From Bradyrhizobium sp. (GTDB lineage: Bacteria > Pseudomonadota > Alphaproteobacteria > Rhizobiales > Xanthobacteraceae), in assembly GCA_028290165.1 (NCBI GenBank), contig JAQGKJ010000381.1:1-5613 (forward strand): a DNA stretch of 5,613 bases, in the 5' to 3' direction. Position numbers and translations under genes: made by a program. Numbering within the stretch: position 1 is the first letter of the stretch; the number at the start of each line of letters is the position of its first letter. Below the pieces are notes generated by a model. It was not told where the DNA came from and ran no database searches. It saw only the letters and a program-made list of their open reading frames with translations. Of the stretch, positions 1-5,613 are shown piece after piece.

Positions 1-106
1 ATGCATTCCAGTCGGCGACAGCCGGCTGGGGTGCAGGCCCGGAATCCATACTCCCTGCGGTGGTTATGGATTCCGGGCTCGCGCAAGAGCGCGCCCCGGA
101 ATGACG
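1..106. repeat. Dispersed palindromic repeat element downstream of pimC
   Basis: This non-coding stretch is built from nested inverted repeats. The core is a perfect 14-bp inverted repeat (37-50 with 65-78, arm GCCCGGAATCCATA) around a 14-nt loop. An outer pair CATTCC (4-9) and GGAATG (98-103) brackets the element. A perfect 10-bp palindrome CAGCCGGCTG lies at 19-28, and an imperfect GC-rich hairpin at about 75-97. The side nearest the gene reads CGTCATTCCGGGG on the minus strand, an element end I recall as very common in Bradyrhizobium intergenic DNA. It starts about 10 nt after the pimC stop codon, so it could protect the mRNA 3' end. No T-run follows any stem, so it is not a classical intrinsic terminator. 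The element may continue past the left edge. The structure is directly visible; the family assignment is from memory. Confidence 0.8.
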
Positions 107-116
107 AAGAAAGTGG

Positions 117-1307
117 TTAAAGCCCCAGCACGGCCTTGGTGATGATGTTGCGCTGGATCTCGTTGGAGCCGCCGTAGATCGAGACCTTGCGGTTGTTGAA
201 ATAGCTCGGCGCGATCTGCGCGGTCCAGTCCATCGCCTCGTTGGAGCCGTCGTCGCCGTGCTCGTCGTAGGGCGCGGCGAACGGGCCGATCACTTCCATC
301 AACAGCTCGGTGGTGGCCTGCTGGATTTCCGAGCCCTTTATCTTCAACACCGAGGACGCCGGATTGGGTTTTCCTTTGCCGTGCTTGCCTTCGTCGGCGA
401 CGACGCGAAGCTGCGTCAGCTCCAGCGCCTTCAGCTCGATCTCGACCTCGGCGAGTTTTTCGCGGAACTTTTGGTCCTCCAGCACCGGCTTGCCTCCGGA
501 TTCGACCTTGCTCGCCAGTTCCTTGATGCGGCGGATGCGCTCCTTGGAAACGCCGACGCGGGCAATCCCGGTGCGCTCGTTGCCGAGCAGGAATTTGGCG
601 TAATCCCAGCCCTTGTTCTCCTCGCCGACCAGATTTTCCACCGGCACCTTGACGTCATCGAAGAACACTTCGTTGACCTCGAAGCCGCCGTCGATGGTCT
701 CGATCGGACGCACGGTGATGCCCTTGGTCTTCATGTCGATCAGGATGAACGAGATGCCCGATTGCTTCTTCGCGGCCGGGTCGGTGCGGCACAGACAAAA
801 AATCCAGTCGGCGTGCTGCGCCAGCGTGGTCCAGGTCTTCTGGCCGTTGACGATGTAGTGGTCGCCCTTGCGCTCGGCTTTTGTCTTGAGCGAGGCGAGA
901 TCGGAGCCGGAGCCGGGCTCCGAAAAGCCCTGGCACCACCAGTCGTCGACATTGGCGATGCGCGGCAGATAATGCTTCTTCTGTTGTTCGTTGCCGAAGG
1001 TGTAGATGACCGGGCCGACCATGCTGACGCCGAACGCGAGCGGCGACGGCGCCGGCGCCATCTGCAGTTCCTCGTTGAAGATGTAATGCTGCACGGAGGT
1101 CCACCCCGTTCCGCCATATTCCTTCGGCCAGTGCGAGACGCCCCAACCCTTCTTGTTCAGGATGCGCCACCAATCGACCATCTCCTGCTTTGAGAGATGA
1201 CGGCCCTCCTGCAGTTTCTGCCGCGTCGCCGGCGGCACGTTGTCCCTGAAGAACGCCCGCACCTCGTCACGAAACGCCACTTCTTCCTTGCTGAAGCCGA
1301 GATCCAT
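117..1307 (-). CDS. pimC: Acyl-CoA dehydrogenase, pimeloyl-CoA dehydrogenase large subunit-like (PimC)
   Basis: A 396-residue cytosolic FAD-dependent acyl-CoA dehydrogenase, predicted to introduce the alpha-beta double bond into an acyl-CoA, probably a dicarboxylyl-CoA such as pimeloyl-CoA. The N-terminal helical domain spans about residues 5-120, the middle beta domain 124-220 and the C-terminal helical domain 230-393. The flavin/substrate signature GFSEPGSGSD is at 127-136 and the C-terminal signature YGGSNEIQRN at 378-387. The catalytic Glu of MCAD-type enzymes (YEGT) is Gly here. As in LCAD and isovaleryl-CoA dehydrogenase, the base is probably in an earlier helix, with Glu244 (GNERTG) the candidate. 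The ATG at 1307 is chosen because AGGAGG lies 5 nt upstream and MDLGFSKEE is the normal family N-terminus. A longer frame from GTG at 1412 reads through a repeat. It follows pimA after 101 nt. The class is certain; the symbol rests on recalled similarity to R. palustris PimC, which works with PimD. Confidence 0.9.
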   Translation of the reverse strand: MDLGFSKEEVAFRDEVRAFFRDNVPPATRQKLQEGRHLSKQEMVDWWRILNKKGWGVSHWPKEYGGTGWTSVQHYIFNEELQMAPAPSPLAFGVSMVGPVIYTFGNEQQKKHYLPRIANVDDWWCQGFSEPGSGSDLASLKTKAERKGDHYIVNGQKTWTTLAQHADWIFCLCRTDPAAKKQSGISFILIDMKTKGITVRPIETIDGGFEVNEVFFDDVKVPVENLVGEENKGWDYAKFLLGNERTGIARVGVSKERIRRIKELASKVESGGKPVLEDQKFREKLAEVEIELKALELTQLRVVADEGKHGKGKPNPASSVLKIKGSEIQQATTELLMEVIGPFAAPYDEHGDDGSNEAMDWTAQIAPSYFNNRKVSIYGGSNEIQRNIITKAVLGL

Positions 1308-1312
1308 CGGAT

Positions 1313-1318
1313 CCTCCT
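1313..1318 (-). promoter_or_regulatory. Ribosome binding site of pimC
   Basis: The minus strand reads AGGAGG here, a perfect Shine-Dalgarno hexamer 5 nt before the ATG at 1305-1307. It fixes the pimC start there and argues against the GTG at 1412, which would overlap the pimA stop. Confidence 0.9.
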
Positions 1319-1364
1319 GTGTTGGATAAGATTGGAACGCGTATCGGCAGTGGAAGTGCGCCCC

Positions 1365-1383
1365 CCTCTCCCATTGGGAGAGG
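1365..1383. repeat. Intergenic hairpin between pimA and pimC
   Basis: A perfect 8-bp inverted repeat, CCTCTCCC (1365-1372) and GGGAGAGG (1376-1383), closes on a 3-nt loop. It sits in the 101-nt gap, about 25 nt after the pimA stop and some 57 nt before the pimC start. The transcribed strand has a G-run rather than a U-run after the stem, so it does not look like an intrinsic terminator. Read through in one frame it gives LSQWERG, a spurious peptide I recall from many GC-rich genomes, which suggests a dispersed repeat. It may act as an mRNA processing or stability element between the two genes; that role is inference. Confidence 0.7.
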
Positions 1384-1408
1384 TGAAGCTGTGCTTGAGG
1401 CGCATGGG

Positions 1409-3091
1409 TCACACACGACCTCCCGATGCGAGTTGCTGCTGCTTGCGCTGCACGGGCTGCAGGTTGCGCAATTCGTGGCGCGAGAGTTTGCCGACCGAGG
1501 TCCGCGGCAATTCATCGACGAAATCAAGCGCGGCGGGAATTTCGTGCTTGCCGAGCTTGCCGGCCAAGAACGCCTTCAGCTCTTCCAGCGTGAATGAAGT
1601 TGCACCCGCGCGCAGTTTCACAAACGCCTTCGCCGCTTCGCCGCGGTAATCGTCGGCAATTCCGATCACGATCACCTCGTGCACCGCGGGATGCTCATAG
1701 ATCGCCTGCTCGATCATCTGGGGATAGACGTTGAAACCGCCGGAGATGATCATGTCCTTCTTGCGGTCGACCAGGTAAAAATAACCGTCGGAGTCCATGT
1801 AGCCGATGTCGCCGGTCAGGAAGCGGTCGCCGACGAAGGCTTCGGCGGTTTCCTGCGGCCGGTTCCAGTAACCGCTGGTGACGTTCGGCCCCCGAATCCG
1901 GATTTCGCCGACCTCGCCGGCCGGCAGGACCTTTTTGGCATCGTCGAGCGCGACCACGTCCAGCTCGATGCCGGGCAGCATCAGGCCGATCGAGCCCGGT
2001 TTCTCCGGTCCCTCCGGGGGATGGGCGGTGCCGGGCGAACAGGTCTCGGTCATGCCCCAGCCGCTCTTCAGCTTCATGTTGGTCTTGCGCTCGAAAATCC
2101 GCGCGACCTCGACCGGCAGCGGCGCGCCACCCGATCCGCAACTGACCAGCGACGACAGATCGCGGCTTTCGAGATCAGGCAGGCTCGCAATCGCGATCCA
2201 CATCGTGGGGACGCCCGGGAAGGCGGTCGCGCGCTTGACCTCGATATCGCGCATCACGCCTTCGACATCAAAACGCTGGTGCAGCGAAATCAAATCGCCG
2301 CGCTCGAGGCTTCTCAGCAGGATCACCGTGAGCGCGTAGATATGAAACAGCGGCAGCACGCAGATCACGCGCTCGATGGCGTCGCGCTGGGCGCGTGACG
2401 CCTTGCCCCAGACATCATAGATCGAGACCGCCGACGTCAGATTGCCATGGCTGAGCATCGCGCCTTTCGGCAGGCCGGTGGTGCCGCCGGTATATTGCAA
2501 CAGCGCGATGTCGTCGACCGCGACCGTTGGCCACTGCACGGGTTTTGTGGCGCCGTCTGTGAATTTCCTGAACGTGACGATCGCTGGATTGTCCGGGATC
2601 GGCGTGTGCGGGTTGCCGGCTGCGCCCCAATGGTCGTCCTCGCAGACGATCAGGCGATCGAGCAGGCCCTTTTCGAGAAATCTTAATGCCATCGGCAACA
2701 GCGCCGCGAGATCAGAGGTGACGAGAATGCGGGCGCCACTGTCGCTCAGCTTATGCGAGAGCGCGCGCTCGCCGTCGAGCGGGGAAAGATGCACGACCCG
2801 GGCGCCGGCCTTCAGCGCGCCGAAGAAATGGATCGGGTGATCCGGCGAATTGCCGAGGAACAGCGCCACCGAGGCGTCTTTGCCGTAGCCTGCGCGCAGG
2901 AACGCCGACGCCGCGTCCTCGACTCTTGCTTCCAGCTCAGTGAAGCTGATGGGCCGGTCGCGGAATTCGATCGCCGGCCGCGCGCCGTATTCCCCGGCCG
3001 CCTTCGACAACAGATCAGGCAGCGTCCCGCGCGCGATCGGATCGTCCCAATGGACGCCTTCCGGATAGAATTTTTCGCCGGGATGCGTCAT
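1409..3091 (-). CDS. pimA: Acyl-CoA ligase (AMP-forming), pimeloyl/fatty-acid-CoA ligase-like (PimA)
   Basis: A 560-residue ANL-superfamily ligase that adenylates a carboxylic acid with ATP and transfers the acyl group to CoA, the activating step before beta-oxidation. The P-loop is YTGGTTGLPKG at 200-210 and the A5 motif GWGMTET at 344-350. Asp428 lies in TGD (426-428), which normally binds the ribose. Arg443 lies in VDRKKD, before the hinge and GGFNVYP (451-457). The catalytic A10 lysine is Lys535 in PRTSVGK. All expected motifs are intact and the length is normal for FadD-like ligases. P529-x4-G534-K535 matches the PX4GK context reported for lysine acetylation by R. palustris Pat, so activity may be switched off post-translationally. 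The start codon is ATG; its only SD-like bases (GCAGGGA) lie within the flanking repeat. It follows pimF after 154 nt. The chain length and mono- or dicarboxylate preference cannot be read from the sequence, so fadD-type long-chain ligase is the alternative. Confidence 0.88.
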   Translation of the reverse strand: MTHPGEKFYPEGVHWDDPIARGTLPDLLSKAAGEYGARPAIEFRDRPISFTELEARVEDAASAFLRAGYGKDASVALFLGNSPDHPIHFFGALKAGARVVHLSPLDGERALSHKLSDSGARILVTSDLAALLPMALRFLEKGLLDRLIVCEDDHWGAAGNPHTPIPDNPAIVTFRKFTDGATKPVQWPTVAVDDIALLQYTGGTTGLPKGAMLSHGNLTSAVSIYDVWGKASRAQRDAIERVICVLPLFHIYALTVILLRSLERGDLISLHQRFDVEGVMRDIEVKRATAFPGVPTMWIAIASLPDLESRDLSSLVSCGSGGAPLPVEVARIFERKTNMKLKSGWGMTETCSPGTAHPPEGPEKPGSIGLMLPGIELDVVALDDAKKVLPAGEVGEIRIRGPNVTSGYWNRPQETAEAFVGDRFLTGDIGYMDSDGYFYLVDRKKDMIISGGFNVYPQMIEQAIYEHPAVHEVIVIGIADDYRGEAAKAFVKLRAGATSFTLEELKAFLAGKLGKHEIPAALDFVDELPRTSVGKLSRHELRNLQPVQRKQQQLASGGRV

Positions 3092-3098
3092 GCCCGCA

Positions 3099-3218
3099 CG
3101 TCGTCCCTGCGAACGCGGCGACCCATAACCCCCGGTCTCGATATTGAAAAAAGGCGACTGCCTCCATGCCCCAACGAGAGCTCACGCAGTATGGGTCCCT
3201 GCGTTCGCAGGGACGACG
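3099..3218. repeat. 120-bp palindromic repeat element between pimF and pimA
   Basis: Two 29-nt arms (3099-3127 and 3190-3218) are inverted copies matching at 27 of 29 positions, separated by 62 nt. The right arm is itself a hairpin, GTCCCTGC and GCAGGGAC around GTTC (3196-3215). The left arm has the same design with two mismatches. I recall this layout, with GTCCCTGCG...GACCCATA ends, as a frequent dispersed element in Bradyrhizobium and Rhodopseudomonas. It is non-coding; translations through it give low-complexity strings of the RRDD type. It fills most of the 154-nt gap, beginning 27 nt after the pimF stop and ending 7 nt before the pimA ATG, so it includes the pimA translation initiation region. 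An A6 tract at 3147-3152 (T6 on the transcribed strand) has no strong stem before it. Confidence 0.85.
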
Positions 3219-3245
3219 CGTTGAGGTACATCCGGTTCATTCCCA

Positions 3246-5342
<2,097 letters not shown>

Positions 5343-5346
5343 GGGA

Positions 5347-5355
5347 CTCTCCCTC
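5347..5355 (-). promoter_or_regulatory. Ribosome binding site of pimF (GTG start)
   Basis: The minus strand reads GAGGGAGAG here, with its GGGAG core 6 nt before the GTG at 5340-5342. This supports GTG initiation; the next in-frame valine codon (residue 4) has no comparable site. Confidence 0.8.
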
Positions 5356-5372
5356 GGTAGCTTGTTTTCGTT

Positions 5373-5391
5373 AATTTCGCACTGCGAAATT
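5373..5391. promoter_or_regulatory. Candidate IclR-type operator, perfect 19-bp palindrome
   Basis: AATTTCGCACTGCGAAATT is a perfect palindrome: 9-bp arms around one central base. It lies in the 123-bp region between divergent pimF and the IclR-family gene, centred 40 nt upstream of the pimF GTG and 84 nt upstream of the regulator ATG. IclR-family proteins bind palindromes of about this size and often control a divergent operon as well as themselves. Its A/T-rich ends contrast with the GC-rich surroundings. Binding by the adjacent regulator is inference from position and symmetry. A site this close to pimF would suit repression of that operon, though activation cannot be excluded without a mapped transcription start. 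Confidence 0.65.
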
Positions 5392-5465
5392 TAATTCCAC
5401 ATCTTGACATGGAGGGTTATTTTGAAGCACGTCCCTTGTCAACGAGGTCCGCGCAGCAGCAGGCA

Positions 5466-5613
5466 ATGAAACGTCCAGGCAAGAAGGTGGCGACCGATCG
5501 CAGCTTCGTCGTCGCGCTTTCCCGCGGCCTTGATGTGTTGCGCGCATTTCATCCCAACGACGGGCTTCTTGGCAATCAAGAGATCGCGGCCCGTACCAAC
5601 TTGCCAAAGCCGA
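5466..5613 (+). CDS. IclR-family transcriptional regulator, 5' end only
   Basis: The first 49 codons of a gene running off the right edge. FVVALSRGLDVLRAF (residues 14-28) followed by NQEIAARTNLPKP (37-49) is the typical start of the IclR winged-helix domain; the recognition helix and the effector-binding domain are missing. Starting at ATG 5466 leaves about 13 residues before the helix, usual for the family. The reading frame is open further upstream, back to 5361, and holds another ATG at 5409 and a TTG at 5436. The SD before 5466 is weak (AGCAGG only 2 nt away) and none is evident before 5409, so the start is uncertain. Divergent orientation to pimF suggests it senses an acyl-CoA, dicarboxylate or aromatic-derived intermediate and controls the pim operon and itself. 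That role is inference; the family is clear. Confidence 0.85.
   Translation, partial: MKRPGKKVATDRSFVVALSRGLDVLRAFHPNDGLLGNQEIAARTNLPKP

Noticed and set aside
258..1193. 311-codon open frame on the + strand opposite pimC
   Set aside because: Antisense shadow of the acyl-CoA dehydrogenase: rich in Arg, Leu, Asp and Ala, with no motif and no plausible promoter or SD.
1308..1412. 35-residue N-terminal extension of pimC from a GTG at 1412, forming a GTGA overlap with the pimA stop
   Set aside because: The overlap looks like translational coupling, but the extension reads through the 1365-1383 hairpin (LSQWERG), is unlike family N-termini, and a perfect AGGAGG marks the ATG at 1307.
3147..3152. 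T6 tract on the transcribed strand, a possible intrinsic terminator after pimF
   Set aside because: The only stem directly before it is about 3 bp (GGC/GCC); the large arms do not abut the tract. Internal part of the repeat.
5403..5442. TTGACA (5404-5409, +) and its inverse TGTCAA (5437-5442, i.e. TTGACA on -) as -35 boxes of divergent promoters or a second operator
   Set aside because: No good -10 lies 16-18 bp from either: the + candidate gives AGCACG-like bases, and the - candidate only AATAAC at 15 bp. As an inverted repeat it is just 6 bp with a 27-nt gap.
5371..5607. 78-codon minus-strand frame across the divergent region
   Set aside because: Antisense to the IclR gene start and covering the candidate operator; no SD, domain or other support.

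Overview
The window holds most of a beta-oxidation cluster from a GC-rich alphaproteobacterium. Bradyrhizobium or a close relative such as Rhodopseudomonas is the likely source. This rests on the codon bias, on the resemblance of the three enzymes to the Pim (pimelate/dicarboxylate) proteins of Rhodopseudomonas palustris, and on intergenic palindromic repeats of a kind I recall as abundant in Bradyrhizobium. The species assignment is inference; no search was run.

Layout, right to left in transcription order. At the right edge (5466-5613, + strand) is the 5' end of an IclR-family regulator gene, cut by the window. A 123-bp divergent intergenic region follows, carrying a perfect 19-bp palindrome (5373-5391) that is a good operator candidate. 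Three genes then run on the minus strand: a 698-residue enoyl-CoA hydratase/3-hydroxyacyl-CoA dehydrogenase (pimF-like, 3246-5342, GTG start), a 560-residue acyl-CoA ligase (pimA-like, 1409-3091) and a 396-residue acyl-CoA dehydrogenase (pimC-like, 117-1307). No stretch longer than 300 bases lacks a gene.

Together the enzymes cover acid activation to acyl-CoA (PimA), alpha-beta oxidation (PimC), and hydration plus the second oxidation (PimF). A thiolase and the partner small dehydrogenase subunit, both needed for a full pimeloyl-CoA round, are not in the window. They may lie beyond the left edge or elsewhere in the genome. The divergent IclR gene is the obvious candidate local regulator.

The most notable structure lies between the genes. 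Every boundary along the operon carries a palindromic element: about 120 bp between pimF and pimA, an 8-bp hairpin between pimA and pimC, and a nested-inverted-repeat element just after pimC. The pimF-pimA element ends 7 nt before the pimA start codon and contains its only plausible ribosome binding site. I found no wholly new system. The pathway is known, and the points worth checking are the operator, the repeat-driven RNA structures, and details of the catalytic and acylation sites.
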